Below are positions 17,206 to 26,216 of a DNA stretch of 38,308 bases, in pieces. The stretch comes from Prevotella sp. (GTDB lineage Bacteria; Bacteroidota; Bacteroidia; Bacteroidales; Bacteroidaceae): assembly GCA_017475265.1 (NCBI GenBank), contig JAFVFY010000041.1, positions 1-38,308 on the forward strand, in the 5' to 3' direction. The stretch's first letter is position 1. Each line of letters starts with the position of its first letter. A program made the translations under genes and the position numbers. The notes under the pieces were generated by a model. That model was not told the origin of the DNA. It was given only the letters and a program-made list of their open reading frames with translations, and ran no database searches.

Positions 17206-18324
17206 ATGATAACGCAAGAGCAACTGAAGGATATTCTGGACCGCACCGACAAGCTGCGCCACTACCTCCGCATCGACGAGCGGCAGGTGGAGTACGAGGA
17301 GGAGGATTTGCGCACGCAAGCCCCCGACTTCTGGGAAGACCCCAAGCGTGCTGAGGAGCAGATGAAGAAGGTGAAGGACATCAAACGGTGGCTCGATGGG
17401 TATAAGGACGTGCGTCAGAAGGCCGATGAGCTGCAGCTCGCCTTCGACTTTTATAAGGAGGAGATGGTGACGGAGCAGGAGGTCGATGACGACTACCGTC
17501 AGGCCCTGCAGGCCATTGAGGAACTGGAGCTGATGAATATGCTGCGCCAGAAGGAAGACCCAATGGACTGCGTGCTGAAGATTAACAGTGGGGCCGGAGG
17601 TACTGAGAGTCAGGACTGGGCACAGATGCTCATGCGAATGTATATGCGGTGGGCAGAGGCTCACGGCCACAAGGTGTCGATAAGTAGCCTGCTCGAAGGC
17701 GACGATGCCGGTATCAAGAGCGTCACCATGCAGATAGAGGGTGGCGAGTATGCCTATGGATTCCTGAAGAGCGAGAACGGCGTTCACCGCCTCGTGCGTG
17801 TAAGTCCGTTTAATGCACAGGGAAAGCGTATGACCTCGTTCGCATCGGTCTTCGTCAGTCCGCTCATCGACGATACCATCGAGGTGTATGTCGACCCGGC
17901 GAAGCTCTCGTGGGACACCTTCCGCAGCAGCGGTGCGGGCGGTCAGAACGTGAACAAGGTGGAGTCGGGTGTGCGCCTGCGCTACTGGTATACCGACCCT
18001 GATACGGGCGAGGAGGAGGAAATCCTCATTGAGAACACCGAGACACGCGACCAGCCGAAGAACAAGGAGCGCGCCATGAAACTGCTCAAGAGCCAGCTCT
18101 ATGACCGCGCCTTGAAGAAGCGCATGGAGGCACAGGCAAAGATTGAGGCAGGGAAGAAAAAGATAGAGTGGGGTAGTCAGATACGCAGCTACGTCTTCGA
18201 TGACAAGCGCGTGAAAGACCATCGCACGAACTATGAGACCCGCGACGTGGAAAGCGTTATGAATGGGAAACTCGACGGATTCATCAAGGCATATCTAATG
18301 GAGTTCCCGGAAACCGACGAATAA
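17206..18324 (+). CDS. prfB: Peptide chain release factor 2 (RF2)
   Basis: 372 residues. It has the SPF anticodon-like motif (RVSPFNAQGKRMTSFASVF, about 204) and the catalytic GGQ loop (SSGAGGQNVNKVESGVRL, about 246). RF2 reads UAA and UGA. In many bacteria prfB carries an in-frame UGA near codon 25 with programmed +1 frameshifting; here the corresponding stretch (LRHYLRIDE) is open and uninterrupted, so that control is absent. The start at 17206 gives the conventional N-terminus. It heads a tight same-strand series: next gene after 29 bp. Confidence 0.98.
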   Translation: MITQEQLKDILDRTDKLRHYLRIDERQVEYEEEDLRTQAPDFWEDPKRAEEQMKKVKDIKRWLDGYKDVRQKADELQLAFDFYKEEMVTEQEVDDDYRQALQAIEELELMNMLRQKEDPMDCVLKINSGAGGTESQDWAQMLMRMYMRWAEAHGHKVSISSLLEGDDAGIKSVTMQIEGGEYAYGFLKSENGVHRLVRVSPFNAQGKRMTSFASVFVSPLIDDTIEVYVDPAKLSWDTFRSSGAGGQNVNKVESGVRLRYWYTDPDTGEEEEILIENTETRDQPKNKERAMKLLKSQLYDRALKKRMEAQAKIEAGKKKIEWGSQIRSYVFDDKRVKDHRTNYETRDVESVMNGKLDGFIKAYLMEFPETDE

Positions 18325-18353
18325 ATAAGTTAAACAATTAAATACTCAAGAAA

Positions 18354-18512
18354 ATGGCTAAACAGGAAAAAGAAAAGAAGCTCAATGCAAAGCAGCGGGC
18401 TTATGTGAAGAAGCAGGAACAAGAAGGCCGTAAGGTGGTGAACTGGATTTTCGGCGTGCTCATCGTCGTAGCTGCCGCCTTCTGCCTCATGTCCATCTAC
18501 ATGTACGGATAA
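18354..18512 (+). CDS. Small single-pass membrane protein
   Basis: 52 residues, starting MAKQEKEKKLNAKQRAYVKK. A very basic N-terminus (about 30 residues) is followed by one hydrophobic helix (WIFGVLIVVAAAFCLMSIYMYG). It has an ATG with an AAGAAA leader and lies 29 bp after prfB and 16 bp before the CYTH gene, so it is probably part of the operon. Positive-inside topology would place the N-terminus in the cytoplasm. Function unknown; conservation of this position would be the best evidence that it is real. Confidence 0.75.
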   Translation: MAKQEKEKKLNAKQRAYVKKQEQEGRKVVNWIFGVLIVVAAAFCLMSIYMYG

Positions 18513-18528
18513 TATTTAATACTTAGAA

Positions 18529-19005
18529 ATGTTGGAGATTGAGAGGAAGTTCCTGGTGCGTGACGACAGCTACAAACGTCTCGCTAAGAGGAGCTACCAC
18601 ATCAAGCAGGGCTATATCTGCAGCGGCCACGGACATACCGTACGTGTTCGTTTGCGCGACGAGCAGGGATTCCTTACCATCAAGGGACCTTCGCTCGACG
18701 GAGGCCTCAGTCGCTATGAGTTCGAGAAGGAAATCACCGTAGAGGAGGCAGGACAGCTGTTTCACCTTTGCCAGCCCGGCATCATCGACAAACGACGCTT
18801 CCTTGTGCCTGTCGCTGATGGGCATACCTTCGAGGTTGATGAGTTCTACGGTGACAACGAGGGACTGGTCATCGCCGAGGTGGAGCTGTCTGACCCTGAC
18901 GAGTCTTACGACCGTCCGTCTTTCCTGGGAGAGGAAGTCACCGGCGACCATCGCTACTACAACTCCCATTTAAGAGTGAATCCATACAAGCAATGGAGTG
19001 AGTGA
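18529..19005 (+). CDS. CYTH domain protein (triphosphate tunnel metalloenzyme)
   Basis: 158 residues with the CYTH signature ExExK at the N-terminus (LEIERKF), then paired basic residues lining the tunnel ([16 protein letters not shown]), [20 protein letters not shown] and [11 protein letters not shown]. Family members hydrolyse inorganic triphosphate or thiamine triphosphate, and rarely make cAMP. A short single-domain bacterial version such as this is most likely a tripolyphosphatase-type enzyme; the substrate is not determined by sequence. In the prfB-dut operon. Confidence 0.9.
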   Translation: MLEIERKFLVRDDSYKRLAKRSYHIKQGYICSGHGHTVRVRLRDEQGFLTIKGPSLDGGLSRYEFEKEITVEEAGQLFHLCQPGIIDKRRFLVPVADGHTFEVDEFYGDNEGLVIAEVELSDPDESYDRPSFLGEEVTGDHRYYNSHLRVNPYKQWSE

Positions 19006-19024
19006 AAGAGTCGATAGTAATAAA

Positions 19025-19459
19025 ATGAAGATAGAAATCGTAAACTGTGGCCACCAGCCGCTGCCGCAATACGCTACGGAGCAGAGTGCGGGTTTGGACC
19101 TTAGGGCAAACATCGACGCTCCCATCGTGCTTCGTCCTCTGGAACGTCGGCTCATCCCCACGGGTCTGCATATCGCCTTGCCACCAGGGTATGAGGCGCA
19201 GGTACGCCCCCGCAGCGGTCTGGCTCTAAAGCATGGTATCACCGTGCTCAACGCCCCTGGCACCATCGATGCCGACTACAGGGGCGAAATTGGTGTGGTG
19301 CTCATAAACCTCTCCGACCAGGACTTTACCGTCAACGACGGCGAGCGTATCGCCCAGATGGTCATCGCCCGTCACGAAACCGCCGAATTCATTGAGGTGG
19401 AAGTCCTCAGCGAGACCGAACGCGGAGAAGGTGGCTACGGCCATACGGGGATAAAATAA
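19025..19459 (+). CDS. dut: dUTP diphosphatase (dUTPase)
   Basis: 144 residues, starting [18 protein letters not shown], with the five trimeric-dUTPase motifs: SAGLDLRA (I), [10 protein letters not shown] (II), the substrate-pocket hairpin [14 protein letters not shown] (III), ERIAQMVI (IV) and [11 protein letters not shown] (V). It hydrolyses dUTP to dUMP and PPi, preventing uracil incorporation and supplying thymidylate synthesis. An ATG 27 bp upstream would overlap the CYTH gene and adds non-family residues, so 19025 is preferred. Confidence 0.97.
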   Translation: MKIEIVNCGHQPLPQYATEQSAGLDLRANIDAPIVLRPLERRLIPTGLHIALPPGYEAQVRPRSGLALKHGITVLNAPGTIDADYRGEIGVVLINLSDQDFTVNDGERIAQMVIARHETAEFIEVEVLSETERGEGGYGHTGIK

Positions 19460-19466
19460 TGTGTAG

Positions 19467-19487
19467 GGGCAGGCTTCGTGCCAGCCC
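19467..19487. repeat. Imperfect hairpin between dut and the TPR gene
   Basis: GGGC-A-GGC-TTCGT-GCC-A-GCCC, a 7-bp stem with one A-A mismatch, 7 bp after the dut stop codon. It resembles the GGGGCAGAC hairpin at 26152-26175 and may belong to a dispersed GGGGCAG palindrome family, or be a weak attenuator. Confidence 0.4.
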
Positions 19488-19506
19488 GATAAAACATATC
19501 GTGTTA

Positions 19507-21246
19507 ATGACTGCGCGTAACATACTACTGTCTGTCGTGCTGGGATTGTTCTCGCTTGCGGGATTTTCTCAGACCTCTGTTCCGTATGCTGCGCTAGATG
19601 CGCAGCCCTCTTCCCAGCGCGACTATGACATCCTCTTCCACGAAGCCATGCTCCAGCGGCAGAAAGGCCATCACGATGCCGCTTTCGACCTGCTTTCTCG
19701 CTGCCGTGAACTGAGGCCCGATGCCTCGGAAGTCTATTTCTTCCAGGCCCAATACCTCGGTGAGATGAAGCAGCAGGATAGCGCACAGTGGTGCATCCGT
19801 CGTGCCTATGAGCTGGAGCCTGACAACATGACCTACATGGAGACGCTGTCACAGGCTTACGTTGAGAGCAACAACTACTCCGATGCCATCGAGGTCGTGG
19901 AAAAGATGTACGCCACGGACAAGAGCCGGCAGGAGCTGCTCGAAATCCTCTACCGCCTCTACTTGCAGCAGCAGGACTTCGACAAGGCCATCGAGATGCT
20001 GGAGCGCATGGAGGCCATCGACGGACGTTCCGAACGGCTGTCGCTGACAAAGAGCCAACTATACCTGCGCATGGACCAGCGTGACAAAGCTGTCAGTGAG
20101 GTGGAGGCACTTGCCAAGGAGCATCCCAACGACGTGGGTTATCAGGTGGTCTATGCAAACGGACTCCTCGCTGCCGACCGTAACGATGAGGCCCGAGACG
20201 TGCTGAGGCGTGTCCTCACTGAGGAACCCAATAACGCCCGTGCCCAGGCTGCCTTGCGCGGCTACTACCAGAACGTGGGCGACTCGCTCGCCGTGGACTC
20301 CATCACGGAGCGCATCCTCCTTAACCCTACGGCTCCTACGGACATCAAGATTTACCAGCTGCGCGAGCTCATCGCCGAGAGTGAGCAAAACCTCGACGGC
20401 GACAGCACGAAGATACTACGGCTCTTCGACAACATGATGGCCCAAGAGGACGTTGACCCCGACATCGCTGAGCTGCGCGCCGCCTACATGGACCTGAAGA
20501 AGATGCCCCGTGACACCATTGCTGCAGCCTTCAGGAAGGTACTCGAACTGGCTCCCGACCGCGCATCGTCACGACTGCACCTTGTACAGATGGCGTGGGA
20601 TGACGATGACAACCAGCGCATCATTGAACTCTGCCAGCCGGCACGTGAGTACAACCCCGAGGAAATGGTCTTCTACTACTATCAAGGCATGGCCTACTTC
20701 CGGCAGGATGATGTGGACAACGCCCTGGAGACCTTCCGCAACGGCATCAACGTCATCAACGAGGACAGCTCGCCACTCATTGTCTCCGACTTCTACGCCA
20801 TTATGGGCGACCTCCTTTTCCAGAAGCACCGTGAGCGCGAGGCATTCGAAGCCTACGACTCCTGCCTGCAATGGAAGCCCGACAACGTAGGCTGCCTGAA
20901 CAACTACGCCTACTACCTCAGCCTTCAGGGCACCCGCCTCGACGAGGCAGAGCAGATGAGCTTCAAGACCATCAAGGCAGAACCCAAGAACGCCACCTAC
21001 CTCGATACATACGCCTGGATTCTCTTCATGCAGCAACGCTATGAGGAGGCACGCATCTATATAGACCAAGCCATAGAGAACGACTCCACAGGCAACAGCG
21101 TGGTCACCGAGCATGCTGGAGACATCCATTTCATGTCTGGCGACATGGAGGGTGCCCTCGACCTGTGGCAGAAAGCATTTACCGACGACCCTACGAACAA
21201 AATACTCGCAAGGAAAATCAAACGTAAAAAATACATCAAACAATGA
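19507..21246 (+). CDS. Secreted TPR repeat protein
   Basis: 579 residues. The start MTARNILLSVVLGLFSLAGFSQ gives a signal peptide cleaved near residue 22; a longer start 48 bp upstream would spoil it. Ten or more TPR-like helical pairs follow (for example AMLQRQKGHHDAAFDLLSRC, YFFQAQYLGEMKQQDSAQWC, LNNYAYYLSLQGTRLDEAEQ). It ends in a basic tail (RKIKRKKYIKQ). Its stop overlaps the next start (ATGA), so it is translationally coupled to the DUF4292 lipoprotein. Exported TPR proteins of this type act as scaffolds in the periplasm or at the outer membrane; a specific role is unknown. Confidence 0.85.
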   Translation: MTARNILLSVVLGLFSLAGFSQTSVPYAALDAQPSSQRDYDILFHEAMLQRQKGHHDAAFDLLSRCRELRPDASEVYFFQAQYLGEMKQQDSAQWCIRRAYELEPDNMTYMETLSQAYVESNNYSDAIEVVEKMYATDKSRQELLEILYRLYLQQQDFDKAIEMLERMEAIDGRSERLSLTKSQLYLRMDQRDKAVSEVEALAKEHPNDVGYQVVYANGLLAADRNDEARDVLRRVLTEEPNNARAQAALRGYYQNVGDSLAVDSITERILLNPTAPTDIKIYQLRELIAESEQNLDGDSTKILRLFDNMMAQEDVDPDIAELRAAYMDLKKMPRDTIAAAFRKVLELAPDRASSRLHLVQMAWDDDDNQRIIELCQPAREYNPEEMVFYYYQGMAYFRQDDVDNALETFRNGINVINEDSSPLIVSDFYAIMGDLLFQKHREREAFEAYDSCLQWKPDNVGCLNNYAYYLSLQGTRLDEAEQMSFKTIKAEPKNATYLDTYAWILFMQQRYEEARIYIDQAIENDSTGNSVVTEHAGDIHFMSGDMEGALDLWQKAFTDDPTNKILARKIKRKKYIKQ

Positions 21247-22103
21247 AAGCAACTACATTCCTGAAAATGGCGGCACTCGTTTTGCCGCTCATGTTGGCCT
21301 CCTGTCACTCCAAGAAACAGGCGGTGGTAGAAGAACCTAAGCCCATCACGCAGCAGCAGATTGAACAGAACGAGTTTCTGCAGATGGTGCAAGACAACTC
21401 TGTGCAAAAGCTCTTTGTTACCTCTAAGTTGAAGTTCACCGTGGAGATGGGCGACCGCAAGATGACCCTCACGGGTAACCTCCGCATGAAACGCGACGAC
21501 GTCATTATGCTCCAGCTCATGGCCTTCGGATTCGTCGAGGCAGGGCGACTGGAGTTCACCAAGGACTATGTCCTCATCATGGACCGCGTGAACAAGCTCT
21601 ACCTCAAGACCCCTTACCGCAACGTCTCCTTCCTGCGCAACAGCGGCATCAACTTCCACACGCTGCAGGCGCTCTTCTGGAATGAGCTCTTCCTGCCCAA
21701 CGAGGAGGCTGTAGACACAACCATGTTCACCCGCTTTGCCACTACACGTGGTGGCGAGGAGGTTATCATTAACTTCGAGGAAGAAGGCAGCAAGATGAAC
21801 TACACTTGGCTCGCCAACGACAAGACGGGTCAAATCAAGATGGCTAACATTGCCTACCGCGACCACCTCAAGGGTAACACGCAGCTGAACTGGGATTATC
21901 AGGCTTTCGAGAAGATGGGCAAGCAGCAGTTCCCCTCCGAGATGAACGTCACGCTCACTACGCCTGAGAAGGAAGTGATGCTGGGCATCAAGCTCACCTA
22001 TCTCGACAACAAGAGTGACTGGGAGACGCGCACTAAGGTCTCCGACAAGTATCGTCAGGTAACTGTCGACGAAATATTACAGCGATTTCTCTCACTCGGA
22101 TAG
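21243..22103 (+). CDS. DUF4292 family outer-membrane lipoprotein
   Basis: 286 residues with a lipobox LASC (Cys21). The body has long amphipathic strands such as KFTVEMGDRKMTLTGNLRMKR and MNVTLTTPEKEVMLGIKL, consistent with the LolB/LppX-like open beta-barrel fold assigned to DUF4292. Such proteins bind lipid or lipoprotein acyl chains; LolB-like function in lipoprotein sorting is a reasonable guess, as Bacteroidetes lack an obvious LolB, but is unproven. It lies between a TPR protein and an EnvC-like factor in what looks like an envelope-biogenesis operon. Confidence 0.82.
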   Translation: MKATTFLKMAALVLPLMLASCHSKKQAVVEEPKPITQQQIEQNEFLQMVQDNSVQKLFVTSKLKFTVEMGDRKMTLTGNLRMKRDDVIMLQLMAFGFVEAGRLEFTKDYVLIMDRVNKLYLKTPYRNVSFLRNSGINFHTLQALFWNELFLPNEEAVDTTMFTRFATTRGGEEVIINFEEEGSKMNYTWLANDKTGQIKMANIAYRDHLKGNTQLNWDYQAFEKMGKQQFPSEMNVTLTTPEKEVMLGIKLTYLDNKSDWETRTKVSDKYRQVTVDEILQRFLSLG

Positions 22104-22157
22104 TCTTTTCTAGGGGAGTGAAGAAGGAATGAAAGGGGAGTGAAAGGGACGATAGTA

Positions 22158-23726
22158 ATGAGGAAGTTTTTTTTGCTTCTGATGTTTGGCATCGTGCTCT
22201 CGTCTGCGGCCCAAAAGCCACAGACGAGAGCTTCGTCGCGTCCCAAGACCCAGAAGACCCAGTCTTCCCAGAAGCCCAAGACTTCCCAGAAAACCCAGTC
22301 TTCCCAGAAATCCAAACCCTCCCAGAAATCCCAGAAGTCTCAGAAGACCCAGAAAAAGCCCACCCAGAAGCAGCAACTCCAGGCCCAGCAACAACAGCTG
22401 AAGAAAAATATCGCCGCCAATAAGCGACAGAAGGCTGAGCTGGAGCAGAAGGTGAAGAAGCAGCTCGAGGAGGCCTTCATCCTTGGCACAGAGATTGACG
22501 AGCAGAAACGCGTCATCGACACCATCCGCGTCAGCCTCGACTCCTTGGAGCAACAGATTGTACATCTCAACGCCGAGAAAAAGAAGCTGGAGGGTGAGTT
22601 GCGCGACCGCCAGGCACGCTATGCCAGCTCCGTTCGCTACATGCACCGCAACCGCAAGATGCAGTCGCGCATGATGTTTGTCCTCTCGGCGAAGAACATC
22701 AATCAGATGTACCGTCGTACCCGCTTCATGAACGAATACTCCACCTACCAGCGTGCCCAAGGCGAGGCTGTGAAACAGAAGCAGGCGCAGGTGGACCAAA
22801 AGCAACAGGAAATCACTCAGGTAAGGGATGCCCGCAAAGCCATGCTTGCCCGTGAAGAGAAGGAGCGTCAGACCCTACAAAAGCAGCAAGACCAGAAACA
22901 GCAAATGGCCAAGGAGCTGCAGAAGCAGCAGCGCACCGTTACCGCCCTCATCGACCAGCAGCAGAAGGAGGAGGCTAAGATTAACGCAGAGATTGATCGC
23001 ATCATTGCCGAGGAGATAGCACGCGAACAGGCACGCCTGGAGGCTGAGCGAAAGCGCAAGGCCGAGGAGCAGGCACGGCTGGAACGCGAGCGTCAGGAGC
23101 GTGAACGACTGGCCCGCGAAAGAGAGAAAGAACAGAAGAAACAAGAGAAACAGAAAAAGAAACAGGAAAAGGCCATTGAGAAGCAGGTGCGTAAGGAGAC
23201 AAAGGAGATGGCCCGTTCTTCCTCTTCTCGTAGGGAGTCTAGCTCGTCTAATTCCGCTAGTTCCGAATCCCGTAGGGTATCTAGTTCGTCTAATTCCTAC
23301 ATCGCCGCCGACCCCGATGCTCGTCTCACCGGCAGCTTTGCCAGCAACAAGGGGCGTCTGCCCATGCCCATCACTGGTTCCTACCAGCTGGTGCGCGGAT
23401 TTGGCGAAAATGTCGTTGACGGCACACGAGGCGTGCACCTCTCCAGTAAGGGCATCTATCTTAAGGGGAAGCCCGGTGCACAGGCTCGCTGCGTCTTCGA
23501 TGGTGAGGTGAGTAAAATCTTCAACACTGGTAACTCATACGTCGTCATGGTGCGTCACGGACGTTTCATCTCTGTCTACAGCGACATCGCATCCGTCAGC
23601 GTCAGGGCTGGCCAGAGGGTTTCCACTAGTCAGATTCTCGGAAACCTCGGCCCCACTAGCATCATGCAGTTCCAGCTCCGCAATTGGACTGAACTGCTTA
23701 ATCCCCGCCTCTGGCTCCGCAGGTAG
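22158..23726 (+). CDS. EnvC-like murein hydrolase activator (degenerate LytM/M23 domain)
   Basis: 522 residues, starting MRKFFLLLMFGIVLSSAAQ (signal peptide). A Lys/Gln/Ser-rich repetitive segment (about 24-75) is followed by a long coiled coil (about 75-350, including repeated EARLERERQERERLA-type heptads), a Ser-rich linker, and a C-terminal LytM domain (about 395-522). The LytM zinc ligands are not conserved: the HxxxD site reads GVHLSSKGI, and the terminal HxH reads MQFQLR. Catalytically inactive LytM domains are the hallmark of EnvC/NlpD-type activators that switch on amidases at division. No amidase gene is next to it. Confidence 0.85.
   Translation: MRKFFLLLMFGIVLSSAAQKPQTRASSRPKTQKTQSSQKPKTSQKTQSSQKSKPSQKSQKSQKTQKKPTQKQQLQAQQQQLKKNIAANKRQKAELEQKVKKQLEEAFILGTEIDEQKRVIDTIRVSLDSLEQQIVHLNAEKKKLEGELRDRQARYASSVRYMHRNRKMQSRMMFVLSAKNINQMYRRTRFMNEYSTYQRAQGEAVKQKQAQVDQKQQEITQVRDARKAMLAREEKERQTLQKQQDQKQQMAKELQKQQRTVTALIDQQQKEEAKINAEIDRIIAEEIAREQARLEAERKRKAEEQARLERERQERERLAREREKEQKKQEKQKKKQEKAIEKQVRKETKEMARSSSSRRESSSSNSASSESRRVSSSSNSYIAADPDARLTGSFASNKGRLPMPITGSYQLVRGFGENVVDGTRGVHLSSKGIYLKGKPGAQARCVFDGEVSKIFNTGNSYVVMVRHGRFISVYSDIASVSVRAGQRVSTSQILGNLGPTSIMQFQLRNWTELLNPRLWLRR
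22245..22375 (+). repeat. Imperfect CCCAGAAG/TCTTCC repeats in the EnvC-like gene
   Basis: Purely coding low-complexity DNA built from CCAGAAG and TCTTCCCAGAA units, giving repeated SQK/TQK codons. Replication slippage here would change linker length without breaking the frame when whole codons are gained or lost. Confidence 0.6.
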
Positions 23727-23731
23727 ATATG

Positions 23732-23739
23732 TATCTTTG
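23732..23739 (+). promoter_or_regulatory. -7 box of the GH35 gene
   Basis: TATCTTTG, 28 bp before the ATG at 23768, directly after the EnvC-like stop codon. It indicates a separate transcription unit. Confidence 0.65.
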
Positions 23740-23767
23740 CGACCAAGTTAACCTTATACATATTATT

Positions 23768-26137
23768 ATGGAAACAAAGAGAATCCTAAAGTTGTTTGCG
23801 CTGTCGGCCATGCTGCTGACGGCCACCGCCACAGCTAATGCCGCCACTACTGTGTCTGGCGGTTCTCCCGCCGGAACCTTCACCACCGGTGACAAGACCT
23901 TCCTGCTCAACGGTCAGCCCTTCATCGTGAAGGCGGCCGAAGTTCACTACCCCCGAATCCCACGTCCCTATTGGGAGCACCGCATCCAAATGTGTAAGGC
24001 ACTGGGCATGAACGCCGTGTGCATCTACATCTTCTGGAACATCCATGAACAGCGCGAGGGCGAGTTCGACTTCACGGGCAATAACGACGTGGCGGAGTTC
24101 TGCCGCATCGCCCAGAAGAATGGCCTCTACGTCATTGTGCGCCCAGGTCCCTACGTCTGTGCAGAGTGGGAGATGGGTGGTCTTCCCTGGTGGCTACTGA
24201 AGAAGAAGGACATAAAGCTCCGCGAGCGCGACCCCTACTTCATGGAGCGCGTGAAAATCTTTGAGGAGAAGGTGGGTGAGCAACTGAAGCCGCTGACCAT
24301 CCAGAATGGCGGCCCCATCATCATGATTCAAGTGGAGAATGAATATGGCTCATACGGAGAGGACAAGCCCTACGTCTCTGAGATTCGTGATTGCCTCCGT
24401 AGCATTTACGGCAAGGAACTCTCGCTCTTCCAGTGCGACTGGTCTAGCAACTTTGAGAAAAATGGACTCGATGATCTGACCTGGACGATGAACTTCGGCA
24501 CGGGTGCCAACATCGATGATCAGTTCCGCCGCCTCGGCGAGCTGCGTCCCAATGCCCCGAAGATGTGTTCCGAGTTCTGGAGCGGATGGTTCGACAAGTG
24601 GGGAGCACGCCATGAGACGCGTCCCGCCAAGGATATGGTCGAGGGTATGGACGAGATGCTCTCGAAGGGCATATCCTTCTCGCTCTACATGACCCACGGC
24701 GGTACAAGCTTCGGCCATTGGGCAGGTGCCAACTCGCCCGGCTTCGCCCCCGATGTCACCTCCTACGACTACGACGCCCCCATCAACGAGTATGGTCTGG
24801 CTACCCCGAAGTTCTGGGAGTTGCGCAAGATGATGGAGAAGTATAATGACGGCAAGAAACTTCCCGCCGTGCCCAAGGCTCCCATGCCCATCATCACCGT
24901 GCCGAAGTTCGAACTGACAGAGTTCTGCCATCTTTGGACTTGTATAACTACCGAGATTGAAAGCCGTGACCTGAAAACTTTCGAGGAACTTAATATGGGT
25001 TGGGGTTGCGCCTATTATCGCACGCAACTACCTGAAATTCCCGTGCAGAGCGTACTTACGCTCGAGGTTCACGATTACGCTCAAATCTGGATTGGTAACA
25101 AGTTCATCGGTAAGATTGACCGTGTAAAGAATGAAAAGAGTATCACACTGCCGCCTGTCAAAAAAGGCGAGCAGCTGACCATCCTCGTCGAAGCCATGGG
25201 GCGCATCAACTTCGGCCGTGCTATCAAGGACTTTAAGGGACTGCCTGGCAATGCTATTGTTGAGGCTGAGGTAGATGGCAACGAAGTTAATTGGAATCTG
25301 AAGAACTGGCGCATACAGCCTATCCCTGATGACTACGATGCCTTTGCTCATCAGGTAACAACCACTGATATTAAGGATGTAATTGTTCCTAGTGATGGTA
25401 AGAAAGCCCTTGGATATTACCGCGGCTACTTCACGCTGAAGAAGGTGGGCGACACCTTCCTGAACTTCGAGACGTGGGGCAAGGGACAGGTCTGGGTGAA
25501 TGGCCATGCGATGGGTCGCATCTGGTCGATAGGCCCGCAACAGACGCTCTACGTGCCTGGTTGTTGGCTGAAGAAAGGCAAGAACGAGGTCATTGTCCTC
25601 GATATCGTCGGCCCTCGTGAGGCTGTCGTCTGGGGACAGGCCGAGCCTGAGCTCAACAAACTGCAGTTAGAGAAATCGAACAAGCACAACAACATCGGCG
25701 ACAAGCCCGACCTGAACAGCGCTACACCTGTGAGCACAGGCAGCTTCAAGGCTGGCAACGGCTGGCAGGCCATCAAGTTCGGCGGACAGAAGAAAGGACG
25801 CTATTTGGCTATAGAATGTCTAAGCACACAGAGGGACGGCGATCGCGTGGCCATCGCCGAGCTTTATCTGCAAGGAGCCGACGGCAAGCGTTTGAGCCGT
25901 GAGCCCTGGACTTGCAAATACGCCAACAGCGAGGAGGAGAACGGAAACCACACTGGCGACAAGGTCTTCGACCTGCAGGAGTCTACCTATTGGCAGACGG
26001 AGAAGGGTGCTTCCGCTCCCCATCTGCTCGTCATCGATCTCGGCTCCGAACAGACGGTCAGTGCCCTCGAATACCTCCCCCGTGCCGAACAGGGAGCACC
26101 CGGTAGCATACGCGACTTCAAGGTCTATCTTTACTAA
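23768..26137 (+). CDS. Secreted GH35 beta-galactosidase with C-terminal discoidin-like module
   Basis: 789 residues, starting METKRILKLF; signal peptide to about residue 25 (ATANA). GH35 catalytic core about 35-370: NIHEQREGEFDF, VRPGPYVCAEWEMGG, acid/base E192 in QVENEYGSYG, nucleophile E269 in CSEFWSGWFDKWG. Beta-sandwich domains follow (KGQVWVNGHAMGRIW is the family's conserved jelly-roll motif), then an F5/8 type C-like module (about 655-789). GH35 releases terminal beta-galactose from galactans and related glycans in the periplasm, fitting with the GH53 galactanase at 9687 although they are not co-transcribed. A central segment (24930-25420) has AT-richer third codon positions than the rest. 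Confidence 0.95.
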   Translation: METKRILKLFALSAMLLTATATANAATTVSGGSPAGTFTTGDKTFLLNGQPFIVKAAEVHYPRIPRPYWEHRIQMCKALGMNAVCIYIFWNIHEQREGEFDFTGNNDVAEFCRIAQKNGLYVIVRPGPYVCAEWEMGGLPWWLLKKKDIKLRERDPYFMERVKIFEEKVGEQLKPLTIQNGGPIIMIQVENEYGSYGEDKPYVSEIRDCLRSIYGKELSLFQCDWSSNFEKNGLDDLTWTMNFGTGANIDDQFRRLGELRPNAPKMCSEFWSGWFDKWGARHETRPAKDMVEGMDEMLSKGISFSLYMTHGGTSFGHWAGANSPGFAPDVTSYDYDAPINEYGLATPKFWELRKMMEKYNDGKKLPAVPKAPMPIITVPKFELTEFCHLWTCITTEIESRDLKTFEELNMGWGCAYYRTQLPEIPVQSVLTLEVHDYAQIWIGNKFIGKIDRVKNEKSITLPPVKKGEQLTILVEAMGRINFGRAIKDFKGLPGNAIVEAEVDGNEVNWNLKNWRIQPIPDDYDAFAHQVTTTDIKDVIVPSDGKKALGYYRGYFTLKKVGDTFLNFETWGKGQVWVNGHAMGRIWSIGPQQTLYVPGCWLKKGKNEVIVLDIVGPREAVVWGQAEPELNKLQLEKSNKHNNIGDKPDLNSATPVSTGSFKAGNGWQAIKFGGQKKGRYLAIECLSTQRDGDRVAIAELYLQGADGKRLSREPWTCKYANSEEENGNHTGDKVFDLQESTYWQTEKGASAPHLLVIDLGSEQTVSALEYLPRAEQGAPGSIRDFKVYLY

Positions 26138-26208
26138 ATCGTCAAATAATAGGGGCAGACTCTTGTGTCTGCCCCGCAAAATCGTCAAATAGTAAATCGT
26201 CAAATAGT
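26136..26208. repeat. Triplicated AAATCGTCAAATA with a GGGGCAGAC hairpin
   Basis: AAATCGTCAAATAgT-type units at 26136-26150, 26179-26193 and 26194-26208. Between the first two lies the perfect 9-bp hairpin GGGGCAGAC-TCTTGT-GTCTGCCCC (26152-26175). The first copy overlaps the GH35 stop codon; the last ends 8 bp before the nrdG start. Confidence 0.7.
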
Positions 26209-26216
26209 AAAATTCC

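Noticed and set aside
16813-18222. Long minus-strand reading frame opposite ychF and prfB
   Set aside because: It spans two clear genes on the other strand, has Leu/His/Val-rich shadow composition and no promoter.
22110-22805. Minus-strand Leu-rich frame opposite the EnvC-like gene
   Set aside because: Shadow of the Gln/Lys-rich coiled coil on the plus strand.
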